Assembly (NCBI GenBank): GCA_030650525.1 | Contig: JAUSDQ010000323.1 | Coordinates: 1-38,378 of the forward strand | Source: Sulfuricaulis sp. | GTDB taxonomy: Bacteria; Pseudomonadota; Gammaproteobacteria; Acidiferrobacterales; Sulfurifustaceae | Direction: 5' to 3' | DNA length: 38,378 bases | Shown here: piece after piece, positions 1 to 8,052 of the stretch | How positions within the stretch are numbered: position 1 is the first letter of the stretch | Layout of the letters: every line of letters starts with the position of its first letter | The notes under the pieces: model-generated | Told to the model about the DNA's origin: nothing | Databases searched by the model: none | Seen by the model: the letters and a program-made list of their open reading frames with translations, nothing else | Program-made: the position numbers and the translations under genes

Positions 1-312
1 GCCGTCAATAAAGCCTTCCGCATCGGCGGTCTCGTGGAGAGCGGGAGTGTGCGCCGGTCAACCGATGGTTTGAAAGTCGATTTTATCGTCACCGACCTCA
101 ATAAGAAGTTGCCGGTACATTACGAAGGAATCCTCCCGGACCTGTTCCGCGAGGGTCAAGGCATTGTCGCGCAGGGCCGCTTGCAGGAAGGAAACCGATT
201 CATAGCGAGCGAAGTGTTAGCCAAGCATGACGAAAAATACATGCCGCCGGAAGCGGCCCAGGCTCTCAAGGGCGGTGCCTTTGCGCCGGGCAAAGAAATG
301 AAACGGCCATGA
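1..312 (+). CDS. ccmE: Cytochrome c maturation heme chaperone CcmE (5' end outside window)
   Basis: CcmE is a membrane-anchored periplasmic heme chaperone. It binds heme covalently through a histidine and passes it to the CcmF/CcmH ligase during System I cytochrome c maturation. The frame is open from base 1, and 103 residues are visible, covering the beta-barrel core and C-terminus. The stretch [10 protein letters not shown] and the heme-attachment motif [12 protein letters not shown] are seen, with the histidine at visible residue 76 and the following tyrosine at 80. The N-terminal membrane anchor lies outside the window, so the GTG at 34 is not the start. The stop overlaps the start of ccmG by four bases (ATGA), so the two are translationally coupled. 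In most bacteria ccmF sits between ccmE and ccmG; here it is absent from this position and lies at 3122-5125 on the other strand. Confidence 0.96.
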   Translation, partial: AVNKAFRIGGLVESGSVRRSTDGLKVDFIVTDLNKKLPVHYEGILPDLFREGQGIVAQGRLQEGNRFIASEVLAKHDEKYMPPEAAQALKGGAFAPGKEMKRP

Positions 313-830
313 AAAAATACATCGTCCCGCTTGTGGTGTTCGTCGCCCTGGGCCTGCTGCTCGCCTACGGATTGAGACTCGACCCACACAAGATACCGTC
401 TCCGCTGATCGGCAAATCCTTGCCCGCTTTCTCGCTCGCCACCGTCGCCGACCCGGCCCGCAAAGTCAGCCGCGACGATCTCCATGGGCGAGTCTATCTG
501 CTCAACGTCTGGGCTTCATGGTGCGTCGCCTGCCGCCAGGAGCACCCGTTTCTGAACGAACTCACCAGCCGCAAGGTCGTGACCATTATCGGCCTCAACT
601 ACAAAGACAGACGCGAAGATGCCTTGCAATGGATCGGAAAACTGGGCAATCCCTACGAACTCAGCCTCTCGGATCAGGACGGCAGACTGGGGATCGATCT
701 CGGCGTCTACGGCGTGCCGGAAACCTTCGTGATCGATAAGCAGGGTGTCATCCGTTACAAGCAGATCGGCCCGCTCACGCCGGAAGCGTGGGAGCAGAAG
801 TTACAGCCGTTGATTAAGGAATTATCGTAA
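309..830 (+). CDS. ccmG: Thiol:disulfide interchange protein CcmG/DsbE
   Basis: Periplasmic membrane-tethered thioredoxin that keeps apocytochrome c cysteines, or CcmH, reduced before heme attachment. The 173-residue length is normal for the family. Residues 4-20 form an uncleaved N-terminal membrane anchor. The thioredoxin fold follows, with active site WASWCVAC (Cys72 and Cys75) and a cis-proline loop at GVPETFVID. The intervening CVAC dipeptide differs from the CPTC/CPSC common in enterobacteria. It overlaps ccmE by four bases and is the last gene of the rightward arm. A palindromic repeat begins just downstream. Confidence 0.95.
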   Translation: MKKYIVPLVVFVALGLLLAYGLRLDPHKIPSPLIGKSLPAFSLATVADPARKVSRDDLHGRVYLLNVWASWCVACRQEHPFLNELTSRKVVTIIGLNYKDRREDALQWIGKLGNPYELSLSDQDGRLGIDLGVYGVPETFVIDKQGVIRYKQIGPLTPEAWEQKLQPLIKELS

Positions 831-836
831 TTGTTC

Positions 837-867
837 GGTGGGTTACGGCAAAATTGCCTAACCCACC
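837..867. repeat. Palindromic hairpin between ccmG and the lytic transglycosylase
   Basis: A nine-base arm GGTGGGTTA (837-845) pairs perfectly with TAACCCACC (859-867), and an inner GGCA/TGCC pairing (847-850 with 855-858) extends it. It lies in the 3' space between convergent genes. It resembles the GGTGGGTTA...TAACCCACC palindromes scattered in many proteobacterial genomes. No run of T follows, so a role as an intrinsic terminator is uncertain. Confidence 0.7.
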
Positions 868-895
868 TGTTAACTATAGGAACCCCTGAATAATT

Positions 896-931
896 CCCTC
901 ACCCCAGCCCTCTCCCTCAGGGGAGAGGGGG
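896..931. repeat. CCCTCACCC/CCCTCTCCC palindromic repeat, copy A
   Basis: Single copy of a repeat whose core is CCCTCTCCC followed closely by its near-complement GGGGAGAGGG, preceded by CCCTCACCCC. Relatives occur at 19745-19820, 31506-31590, 34710-34748 and 36486-36508. This copy lies in the convergent gap downstream of ccmG and of the lytic transglycosylase. Confidence 0.85.
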
Positions 932-953
932 AATGACTTTTTTCAGACTTTCC

Positions 954-1592
954 CTAACGACTGCTGAGCTTATAGCGACTGCTAAGCTGATACTGCTGGT
1001 AAAGGCCGATGACGCGCGGCACATACAACCGGGTCTCGCGAAACGGCGGAATACGGTTGCCATAACGGACGACCGCCTGCTCGCCCGCGTTATACGCCGC
1101 CAGGGTCAGCGACAGATCGTTATTGTACTTGCGCATCAGATCGTGCAGATATTTCGCGCCACCACGGATGTTCTGTGCCGGATCGTAGAGATTTCGTACG
1201 CCATAACGGCGAGCGGTTTCAGGCATGAGCTGCATCAGACCGACCGCGCCTTTGCTCGAGACCGCATGGGGATCGTAGCCCGACTCGGCGGTAATCACCG
1301 CCTTAAGCAAATCGCTATCGATACTGTGTTCCAGCGCCGCCTCTTCCACCAGCGACACGAAATGTTCCGGAAATCGACCGAATTTCGGTGTTCTGGTGGA
1401 TACCCGCACTGGTGTCGGCGGGGGCCGGTATGACACCGGGACCATCTTCACATAACGTGGGTCGGAAGGGACGTTGGTAAAGTGGATGACACCGTTGGCG
1501 TCCATGAACGAAGAAATGCCCGCCTGCGCACCGTCTGACCACGACATGCCCAAAACGGATACCGCTGCTATTAGGAAACCAAGGAACCGCAT
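954..1592 (-). CDS. Secreted lytic transglycosylase with DUF4124-like N-terminus and SLT domain
   Basis: Predicted periplasmic enzyme cleaving the MurNAc-GlcNAc bond of peptidoglycan non-hydrolytically. With the ATG at 1592 the protein has 212 residues; a GTG at 1604 in the same frame would add four. A signal peptide ends near AQA. A short DUF4124-type segment (FMDANGVIHFTNVPSD) follows, then the SLT Goose-lysozyme-like domain. That domain carries the catalytic glutamate in ITAESGYDP (Glu103 from the ATG) and the motifs GLMQLMPETA and LAAYNAGEQAV. The C-terminus ends in a duplicated LSSR motif encoded by an 18-base tandem duplication (958-993). It is the last gene of the leftward ccmF-ccmH-ccmI arm, 121 bases after ccmI, so co-transcription is possible but not certain. 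Confidence 0.9.
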   Translation of the reverse strand: MRFLGFLIAAVSVLGMSWSDGAQAGISSFMDANGVIHFTNVPSDPRYVKMVPVSYRPPPTPVRVSTRTPKFGRFPEHFVSLVEEAALEHSIDSDLLKAVITAESGYDPHAVSSKGAVGLMQLMPETARRYGVRNLYDPAQNIRGGAKYLHDLMRKYNNDLSLTLAAYNAGEQAVVRYGNRIPPFRETRLYVPRVIGLYQQYQLSSRYKLSSR

Positions 1593-1713
1593 TGTTATTA
1601 TCACTGCTTATTTCTAATCGCTCAGGCTCACTTATACCCTAGCCGGCCGCGCACTGTAAAGTCGCAGGCTCCACCCAGCGGATCAAGTTCCCACCGTAAG
1701 CCAATGTTTGTTA

Positions 1714-2589
1714 TTACTTTCTAAGCTTTTCCCGCGTTTTAGCAATGATCAGGCGTATATGCTCCGCCTCCTTGCTGTCCGGCGCCAGACCTTTAAGCAG
1801 CTGCTCCCAATATTTCAGCGCCAGCTTGCTATCGCCGTGCTGAAAGCTGGCGAAGCCGAGGAACCAGAGCGCATCCTGGTTGTTCGGATCCAGCTTCAGC
1901 AGGCGGGTAAACAGATCTAACACCTGTCCGCCGGTATTCTCCGGATCGCCGTTGTAGAGAAATGTCGCGTATTCCGCCACCACTTGCGGATCGTCCGGTG
2001 TGAGTTTGTAAGCCCGCGCATAGGCTGAATTGGCCGCATCCTGCCGGCCCAACACGGCGTAGGCACGGCCGAGCTTGAACCAGCCGGCGGCATCGTCCGG
2101 CTGCTCTTCCAGACGTTTCTCCAGGCGCGCGACCATCTCCAGCACCATGGGCGGCATGGAAGCGTTCGCCGGCGCCTCGGGGTTGGAAATATACGCCAAC
2201 GTCGATCGCTGGCTCAGAGCATAAAGCCCCGCCGCCGCCCCGGGGATAACAACGCAAAGCACAACGAGGATGACGATCCAGCCCCGGCGCGGCTCGGTTT
2301 TGGCTTTTTTCTTTTTCTTCGCGCCCTTCAAGGTTTCCAGCTCACGTAACGCCTTCGCGAGTTCCGCCTCCAGGCGCTGGCGCTCATCGCCGACGACCGC
2401 GGCATCGATGTTACGATCGCCTTCCTCGATATCGAGCTCATTCAGTTGCACGAGCAAGCGATCGCGCAATTGTAGCAATTGATCGAGACGCTCACGATCG
2501 TCCGGTGTGATCGGCCGCATCAGCGGACGCGTGACGTACCACAACGTCAGGGCGGAAATCACCAGGGCACTCGCGGCCAGCCAGATCAT
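1714..2589 (-). CDS. ccmI: Cytochrome c biogenesis protein CcmI (TPR apocytochrome chaperone)
   Basis: CcmI is the inner-membrane chaperone that holds apocytochrome c C-termini and delivers them to the CcmF-CcmH heme ligase. The 291-residue protein has a first membrane helix at 3-20, a cytoplasmic acidic coiled-coil loop (about 28-90), a lysine-rich patch, a second helix near 104-127, then periplasmic TPR repeats (about 150-285, for example AGWFKLGRAYAVLGR and DALWFLGFASFQHG). This matches the usual CcmI plan, although the C-terminal TPR part is short compared with the longest homologues. Its ATG overlaps the ccmH stop by four bases. Confidence 0.92.
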   Translation of the reverse strand: MIWLAASALVISALTLWYVTRPLMRPITPDDRERLDQLLQLRDRLLVQLNELDIEEGDRNIDAAVVGDERQRLEAELAKALRELETLKGAKKKKKAKTEPRRGWIVILVVLCVVIPGAAAGLYALSQRSTLAYISNPEAPANASMPPMVLEMVARLEKRLEEQPDDAAGWFKLGRAYAVLGRQDAANSAYARAYKLTPDDPQVVAEYATFLYNGDPENTGGQVLDLFTRLLKLDPNNQDALWFLGFASFQHGDSKLALKYWEQLLKGLAPDSKEAEHIRLIIAKTREKLRK

Positions 2590-3074
2590 GAACTACCTTG
2601 TTTGCGCGCGGCGCGCACCTGGGCGGCGTCTTCCTTGGACAGCGGTGGCGGCGGCGGCATCGAGGGGCGCAGGCGGCGGCGCAGAAAGACCCAGCCGGAC
2701 ACGCCGACAACTACTATCAGCGCCAACGGCGCGGCCCACACGATCGCGCCCGATCCACGCGTGGGCGGCTTCATCAGCACGTAATCGCCGTAGCGATCAA
2801 CGAAGTAGCTGGTTATTTGTTCGCGTGATTTCCCGGCTTGAATCTGCTCACGGATGATGACACGCATGTCACGCGCCAGATCGGAGTTGGATTCCGCCAC
2901 GGGCTGGTTCTGGCATACCGTGCAACGCAGATCCTTGGCAATGTCGAGCACCTGTCGTTCCAGGGGATCTTCCGTCACCTGTGCGGCAGGCACCGTAAGC
3001 GAAAATAACAACACGCAGGCGCCGATGAGCGCCGACAGACACGGATAAAAAATATTCAAAAAGGATATTTTCAT
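2586..3074 (-). CDS. ccmH: Cytochrome c maturation protein CcmH (LRCxxC thiol-redox subunit)
   Basis: CcmH is the thiol-disulfide subunit of the heme ligase that reduces apocytochrome CxxCH motifs. The 162-residue protein has an N-terminal signal or anchor (about 8-31) ending in PAAQ. The diagnostic LRCTVCQNQ motif follows (Cys51 and Cys54), then helical segments including YFVDRYGDYVLMKPP, and a C-terminal membrane helix (about 109-130) with an arginine-rich cytoplasmic tail. It overlaps ccmI by four bases and lies 47 bases after ccmF. It is the short CcmH form, with CcmI encoded separately, rather than the fused CcmH of E. coli. Confidence 0.95.
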   Translation of the reverse strand: MKISFLNIFYPCLSALIGACVLLFSLTVPAAQVTEDPLERQVLDIAKDLRCTVCQNQPVAESNSDLARDMRVIIREQIQAGKSREQITSYFVDRYGDYVLMKPPTRGSGAIVWAAPLALIVVVGVSGWVFLRRRLRPSMPPPPPLSKEDAAQVRAARKQGSS

Positions 3075-3121
3075 CTGTGTTTATCGGAAATCATCGGCGC
3101 TGACAAAAAATCCGAGGAAAT

Positions 3122-5125
3122 TTATTTGGCCGGCTCCATGACGCTGGCCGTGGCCTTGACATCCCGCGCGCGCCGGCTGGTGAGGGACAGGAACAGGCCC
3201 GAGAGAATAATAATCCCGCCGGTCCAGATGAAATTGACCAACGGGTTGACGTAAACGTGCACGGCCCACTTGTCCCCGCCACCCGATTCCGCGAGCACCG
3301 CGTAGACGTCGCGCAGCAGGGTGGAATCAATGCTCGACTCGGTCATCGGCATTTCCTGCCGCATGTAACGCCGCTTCTCCGGAATTACAATTCGACCGCT
3401 GTTCAGCAAGGTCAGGCGCGCCTGGATGGCCGTGTAATTTTCACCGCGCCGGTTGCTTACCCCCTCAAAACGCAACTGTTCTCCGGCCACTTCCATCACA
3501 TCGCCCGGCGCCATAACGACCGTCTCTTCGGAGCGGAACAAGCCCGAGCCGACCAGCCCGAGCGTGATGATGACAATCCCAAAGTGTACGATCATGCCGC
3601 CGTAATGCCGCCGGTTACCCAGCACGGTCTTGAGGCAGGCGCGGCCCATTGATTCTTTGCTCAGTTGCAAGCGGCGCTGCCGCACGGCGCGCAGATAATC
3701 CGCCACCAGATTGGCCAAGGCAAACAGCGCCAGCCCCACCGCGACCGGGCCGGTCCAATGCACCGACCGCAGAAAGACAAACATCAGCGCCGCAACAGAC
3801 ACGCCTAAGGTAAGCGGCAACAATAGACGCTTCCGCAGCCGCTCGACATTCGATTTGCGCCACGGCACCAGCGGTCCGACAGCCATGAGCAGGATGATGA
3901 CAAGGAACAAGGGCACCATGACGGCATTAAAATACGGCGCGGCGACGGTAATCTTCTGCCCACTCAGCGCGTCAAGCGCCAATGGATAGAGCGTGCCGAG
4001 CAGCACGGTCGCACAGGCCACCGTGAACAGCACGTTATTCCAGACAAACAACGATTCGCGCGACAACATTGAGGTGATCGTTTCCTCCGCCTGCTGGTAA
4101 CGGCCCTTGGCCATGAAAATGCCGAAGGACACGGTCAGCACGATCACCATGAACGAGAGAATATAAGCACCGCGCCCCGGATCAACCGCAAACGCATGCA
4201 CCGAGGACAGCACGCCCGAACGCACCAGGAAGGTGCCGAGCAGCGACAGCGAGAAGGTCGAGATCACCAGAAAAATATTCCAGGTGTGCAGCATGCGCCG
4301 GCGGTCCTGCACCGTGATCGAATGCACCAGCGCCGTGCCCAACAGCCACGGCATGAACGAAGCATTCTCCACCGGGTCCCAGGCCCAGTAACCGCCCCAG
4401 CCCAGCTCGTAATAGGCCCACCAACCGCCGAGCATGACGCCGGTGGTCAGGAACCCCCACGCGATCAGCGCCCAGCGCCGGATCAGCCCGACCCAGAGTT
4501 CGCTGCGCCAGCGTGTAATGAGCGCCGTCATGGCAAAGGCAAAGGGCACTGAAAAACCCACGTAACCCAGATACAACATGGGCGGATGGATGACCATCCC
4601 CGGATCCTGCAACAGTGGATTGAGGTCGTTACCGTCCGCTGGCGAGGGGAACAAACGCGTGAAGGGGCTCGACAAAAACAGAATCAAGCCGAAAAAGCCC
4701 ACCATCAGCCACCCTTGAACAGCGAGAATGGAAGGCAAGTGTTCCGGATATTGTTTGCGCCCGTGCCAACCAACAATCATCGTATATAAGGTAAGCACCC
4801 ACACCCACAGATACAGCGAGCCTTCATGCCCGCCCCACAACGCCGCCACCTTATAGAAGACTGGCAACAGCGAGTTGGAGTGAGCCGCGACGTATTCAAC
4901 CGAGAAATTGCTGGTCACAAAAGCGTGAATCAGACTAAGACCGCCAAACGTAGTCAACCCAAACACGGCGACGCTGGCATTCACGCTGAGCTGCGCCAGC
5001 CGCGGCTTACCCAGGTAATGCGCCGCGATCGGTGCGAGCCCTTGCAGCAGCGCCAAGAGCATGGCGAGATACGCGCAAAAAAGCCCGAGCTCGACAAAAT
5101 TCAGCGAAAGATTATTGGCTAGCAA
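3122..5125 (-). CDS. ccmF: Heme lyase subunit CcmF
   Basis: Multi-pass inner-membrane protein that receives heme from CcmE and, with CcmH/CcmI, attaches it to apocytochrome c. The 667-residue length is typical. The tryptophan-rich WWD heme-handling segment is clear at about 233-260 (GGWWAYYELGWGGYWAWD). Conserved motifs YKVAALWGGHEGSLYLW and LLQDPGMVIHPPMLYLGY precede it. A C-terminal periplasmic domain and a final helix follow. The start must be the TTG at 5125 or later, because an in-frame TGA lies immediately upstream; AGGGA about nine bases upstream could serve as ribosome binding site. It is the first gene of the leftward arm, unlike the common ccmE-ccmF-ccmG order. Confidence 0.95.
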   Translation of the reverse strand: MLANNLSLNFVELGLFCAYLAMLLALLQGLAPIAAHYLGKPRLAQLSVNASVAVFGLTTFGGLSLIHAFVTSNFSVEYVAAHSNSLLPVFYKVAALWGGHEGSLYLWVWVLTLYTMIVGWHGRKQYPEHLPSILAVQGWLMVGFFGLILFLSSPFTRLFPSPADGNDLNPLLQDPGMVIHPPMLYLGYVGFSVPFAFAMTALITRWRSELWVGLIRRWALIAWGFLTTGVMLGGWWAYYELGWGGYWAWDPVENASFMPWLLGTALVHSITVQDRRRMLHTWNIFLVISTFSLSLLGTFLVRSGVLSSVHAFAVDPGRGAYILSFMVIVLTVSFGIFMAKGRYQQAEETITSMLSRESLFVWNNVLFTVACATVLLGTLYPLALDALSGQKITVAAPYFNAVMVPLFLVIILLMAVGPLVPWRKSNVERLRKRLLLPLTLGVSVAALMFVFLRSVHWTGPVAVGLALFALANLVADYLRAVRQRRLQLSKESMGRACLKTVLGNRRHYGGMIVHFGIVIITLGLVGSGLFRSEETVVMAPGDVMEVAGEQLRFEGVSNRRGENYTAIQARLTLLNSGRIVIPEKRRYMRQEMPMTESSIDSTLLRDVYAVLAESGGGDKWAVHVYVNPLVNFIWTGGIIILSGLFLSLTSRRARDVKATASVMEPAK

Positions 5126-5587
5126 TCAAATGTCCCTGAGAAGGCAATATGAGAAAGTCTGGATAAAGCGGAACAACGTTCCCCCATCCCTCAACGGCTT
5201 GCAAGGTTATCCTATCGCCGTGGATTCGTATAGAGTCGGAGGCAGCGGCGGCCACTGCATGTTCATTATTTCCGGACAAACAGGCTGGTTTGCACGATAG
5301 GCGAGAAACTACCCACAGATTTTGTGCATAAGTTTGTGTGTAATCATCCCCGGGCCGGAACAAACCAGCCCGGGCGTTGTGACTCTTTCAGATTGAACAT
5401 TTTTTAAACAAAACTGTCTGGCAGGTTACTGAAAAAGTCGGTACAACACCCGTGTCCGTCATTCCGGCGCAAGCCGGAATCCAGCGTATTACTAATTTCA
5501 TTCATTATAATATTCTGGACCCCGGCTTTCGCCGGGGTGACGAAGAGTTTTTCAGCAAGCTGCTAGGCACTACCGAAAAAATTCACC
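5126..5587. other. Intergenic region between ccmF and the RDD gene
   Basis: No convincing gene in 462 bases. It must hold the divergent promoters for ccmF and for the RDD protein gene, but I cannot place them with confidence. A GC-rich hairpin (CCCGGGC at 5349-5355 with GCCCGGG at 5368-5374) lies in the middle without a T-tract. The right half is occupied by the nested inverted repeat at 5419-5567. A weak 83-codon leftward frame overlapping the ccmF start is judged spurious. Confidence 0.6.
5419..5567. repeat. Nested inverted repeat (MITE-like)
   Basis: The outer arms are imperfect complements: GGCAGGTTACTGAAAAAG around 5420-5437 against CTTTTTCAGCAAGCTGCTAG-like sequence around 5547-5566. 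Inside is an 84-base element, 5458-5541. It starts GTCATTCCGG...CCGGAATCCAG and ends CTGGACCCCGG...CCGGGGTGAC, each half being a hairpin and the two halves roughly inverted. Such GTCATTCC/GGAATGAC elements are common dispersed repeats in proteobacteria. A related half-element is at 8053-8081. Confidence 0.75.
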
Positions 5588-6031
5588 ATGACCGCTGAAT
5601 TACCGCCCCCCGGTTTCCTGCGCCGCCTCGGCGCCATGCTCTACGACGGCCTGTTGCTGCTTGCGATCCTTTTTATGTTGAGCTATCCCTACGTCTGGCT
5701 GACCGGCGGAAAAAATCCCGGCATGATCGTTAAAACCGCCTATCAAATTTACTTGCTTGCTATCTGTTTCTTTTTCTATGCCGGCTTCTGGACTCACGGC
5801 GGCCAAACCTTGGGGATGCGCACCTGGCGCATCAAGTTGGTGCGCAACGATGGGGCACCGATGACATGGATCGACGCCTTCAAGCGCTTTGTCTTTGCCC
5901 TGCTCTCTCTACTTTGTCTCGGGTTGGGATTTTTCTGGGTGCTCTATGACCGCAATAAGCTCGCGTGGCATGACCGTCTTTCAGGGACACGGTTGATACG
6001 CTTGCCTACATCTAAAACTAATTCAGGTTAA
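5588..6031 (+). CDS. RDD family integral membrane protein
   Basis: Small membrane protein of the RDD family (147 residues), whose cellular role is mostly undefined; some members are implicated in ion transport. Visible features are the family's N-terminal motif PPGFLRRLGAMLYDGLLL with the arginine and aspartate, three membrane segments (about 17-36, 50-66 and 98-120), the GQTLGMRTWRIKLV signature between helices two and three, and a C-terminal WHDRLSGTRLI motif. It is a single-gene unit whose role cannot be deduced from context. Confidence 0.9.
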   Translation: MTAELPPPGFLRRLGAMLYDGLLLLAILFMLSYPYVWLTGGKNPGMIVKTAYQIYLLAICFFFYAGFWTHGGQTLGMRTWRIKLVRNDGAPMTWIDAFKRFVFALLSLLCLGLGFFWVLYDRNKLAWHDRLSGTRLIRLPTSKTNSG

Positions 6032-6232
6032 CCGTTATCTCTATTTTAGTGGCAGGCACCCCATAAATAATCACTCAAGTCTTTGTTCTTCTGCTATTTC
6101 ATCATTCGCTGATAAAGCTTTACACCGAAGGTGTCTTGACAAAGGCTGGGTAACACGGCGGAATGGGTGCAATACAGCGTCACAAGAAGACCGTGATATA
6201 CTTATCGAACAATATGCTTGATCTAGTTCATC

Positions 6233-6421
6233 ATGCCATCCACCAAAGTTAAAGAAGCCGCCCACCAGTTAATCGACCAGCTGCCCGATGAGGTTAGCTG
6301 GGACGAGCTGGCATACCAGATTGAGGTACGCGCCTCCATCGAGCGCGGTCTGGCTGATGCTGATGCGGGTCGGCTCATCCCACAGGAGGAAATCGAGAAA
6401 CACTTCGGCATCACGCGATGA
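6233..6421 (+). CDS. Antitoxin of a ParE-type toxin-antitoxin pair
   Basis: A 62-residue acidic protein placed directly before a ParE/RelE-like toxin and overlapping it by four bases (ATGA), the usual coupling of type II modules. The C-terminal half (IERGLADADAGRLIPQEEIEKHFG) matches the toxin-wrapping segment common in small antitoxins partnered with ParE. The N-terminal part, expected to be DNA-binding, is too short to classify as ParD, RelB or Phd. A TATACT element at 6197-6202 could be its -10 box. Function is inferred from size, tail motif and position. Confidence 0.85.
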   Translation: MPSTKVKEAAHQLIDQLPDEVSWDELAYQIEVRASIERGLADADAGRLIPQEEIEKHFGITR

Positions 6422-6732
6422 CGGCGGTTTTCTGGACGCCGGAAGCACAAGCGCGGCTGGAGGACATCGAAGACTATATCGCGAAAGACGCCCCGATCAT
6501 GGCCAAAGATGTCGTCGCCCGACTCGTGGCGCGGGCGCGCCAGCTGGAAACCGCTCCGCTCAGTGGCCGACAGGTACCCGATTATCCCCGCGACGACTTG
6601 CGTGAACTGCTCGAACGTCCCTATCGCCTCATCTACCGTATCACCGCCGTGCGCATCGAGATTCTTACCGTGATGCACTACCGACAGTTGTTGCCTCGCA
6701 AAGCCGGCGCATTACGAAAATCGGGACAGTAG
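6418..6732 (+). CDS. ParE/RelE-family toxin
   Basis: A 104-residue basic protein of the RelE/ParE fold. Family features seen are the N-terminal strand and helix VFWTPEAQARLEDIEDYI, the loop PLSGRQVPDYP, and the C-terminal strands YRLIYRITAVRIEILTVMHYRQLLP. The conserved tyrosine-arginine (PYRLIYRI) and the histidine followed by RQ fit ParE-like members, which poison DNA gyrase, better than ribosome-dependent RelE. The exact target is not provable from sequence. It is coupled to the antitoxin by a four-base overlap. Confidence 0.9.
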   Translation: MTAVFWTPEAQARLEDIEDYIAKDAPIMAKDVVARLVARARQLETAPLSGRQVPDYPRDDLRELLERPYRLIYRITAVRIEILTVMHYRQLLPRKAGALRKSGQ

Positions 6733-6852
6733 GCGCTGTCCTCACGCCGCGTGACCCGCCATTTTCTGCCCTTATCGAGCAAACATGTTGGCGCCGATAC
6801 GGTTGACAGCCGAAACTGCGGGTTAACTGCTTTTTTTAGGTTCATGCAACTC

Positions 6853-6880
6853 AAAAAAAAGACCGTCTCGCGACGGTCTT
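6853..6880. terminator. Intrinsic terminator between the toxin and the ice-binding-like gene
   Basis: A perfect nine-base stem (AAGACCGTC at 6859-6867 with GACGGTCTT at 6872-6880) closes a four-base loop. On the minus strand it is followed by eight Us (A-tract 6853-6860), a strong terminator for the gene at 6949-7821. On the plus strand a U-rich stretch (TTCTTGTTCTGTTTTT) follows, so it can also stop toxin transcripts. Confidence 0.88.
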
Positions 6881-6948
6881 CTTGTTCTGTTTTTACCACC
6901 AGTGCTTTAAGCGCTTACCGGAGCACGGCAGCGATAAACACAACTGTC

Positions 6949-7821
6949 TTAACCACGGCGCCGTTTTTTCGGAACGCTCGGAACGGTAACGGTCGTCGAA
7001 TCAAGAACAACCGCCGTCTGCGCTAGCAGCCTGCCGTTGATCGATGCGAGGGTTCCAAAAGTGATCCCGGTCTTGCCCAATATAACTCCCTCAAAATGCG
7101 TGCCCGCTCCCATGGTCACAGCACCAGAGACCTGCCAGAAGATATTCTGAGGCAGTACACCGCCGGCTAGGATAACTTTCATGTTAGCAGCCATGTTGAG
7201 CGTTCCCGCCACCTTAAGGATAAAGACATCGGTTGCTCTGCCACTGAAAGTGAGATTCGTCGGTATGGTAACAGCGCTCCCCCATTCGTAGACGGTAACG
7301 CCACCGGGAAGTGCGTTGAAGGTTAGGCTGGTCAGTGTTCCGCTACCGACATTGGTGGTGGCAGCAGATGAAGCTGTCCGGCCAGCGGCGTTGTTGTACG
7401 CGGTTTCCATGTTGAGTACGGCCGTGCCGAGATTAGTAGGCGTAGGCTCCGCGTAGTCGGCGGCGTATAATTTTCCGGGCACGGCCACTTGAGCGGATGT
7501 CGAATAGAGATCGGAGTTGTCGGCTGCGGCTGTTTCGGACCATCCCGTTAAGCCAACCCTGGCGATCGGACTCACTCCAACATTCCCAGTCACCACGGAG
7601 TATGGAACGGTTGAGACGCCCGCTTTTGCCAGAATCGCATAATAGCCAGCTGTTCCAAGGGGCACACTGCCCGCCGACGTACTGACTGCGCCTATCGGTC
7701 CATTCGCCGCGCTTGAGCCAGACCCGCCCCCTTGCGCGTTTACTACCCCTGTTGTCACCAATGCGGCTAGAGATAACGCTACCAACCAACTCCGTGGTTT
7801 AGAATTTTCGAATCTGTTCAT
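6949..7821 (-). CDS. Secreted ice-binding-like protein (DUF3494 family)
   Basis: A 290-residue secreted protein of the DUF3494 beta-solenoid family, whose studied members bind ice crystals; others may be general adhesins. A signal peptide (about 1-30, ending VNA) is followed by a Gly/Ser-rich linker. The family core starts at LGTAGYYAILAKAGVST and continues with GNVGVSPIA. It contains the late motifs AVTMGAGTHFEGVILG and ASINGRLLAQTAVVLDS that define the capping strands. The protein ends in a short basic tail KKRRRG, with no membrane anchor or PEP-CTERM signal. The start has a good ribosome binding site (AGGAG, nine bases upstream). It is monocistronic with its own terminator and sits among repeats, consistent with horizontal acquisition. 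Ice binding itself is unproven. Confidence 0.88.
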   Translation of the reverse strand: MNRFENSKPRSWLVALSLAALVTTGVVNAQGGGSGSSAANGPIGAVSTSAGSVPLGTAGYYAILAKAGVSTVPYSVVTGNVGVSPIARVGLTGWSETAAADNSDLYSTSAQVAVPGKLYAADYAEPTPTNLGTAVLNMETAYNNAAGRTASSAATTNVGSGTLTSLTFNALPGGVTVYEWGSAVTIPTNLTFSGRATDVFILKVAGTLNMAANMKVILAGGVLPQNIFWQVSGAVTMGAGTHFEGVILGKTGITFGTLASINGRLLAQTAVVLDSTTVTVPSVPKKRRRG

Positions 7822-8052
7822 GTTCCACTCCTGTTGTTATTCGATACCAAAATTGGCATCGATGTCATCAGATGAGCGGTCTCTCAGTTTAATTGGCTTT
7901 GACAAGAATCCAGTCAACGGGCTGTGAGGCCATCCACCGCTGCATCTCTTTTACGCCTTACGCCCTAGGAACACTGCGTGCTAGCGAACACAACGGATTC
8001 TGCAGAATGGCGCTTAACTTAAAGCAAACGTCCGTGAGGCCTGCAATAACCG

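Noticed and set aside
5112-5363. 83-codon minus-strand frame upstream of ccmF
   Set aside because: It overlaps the ccmF start and has no recognisable features.
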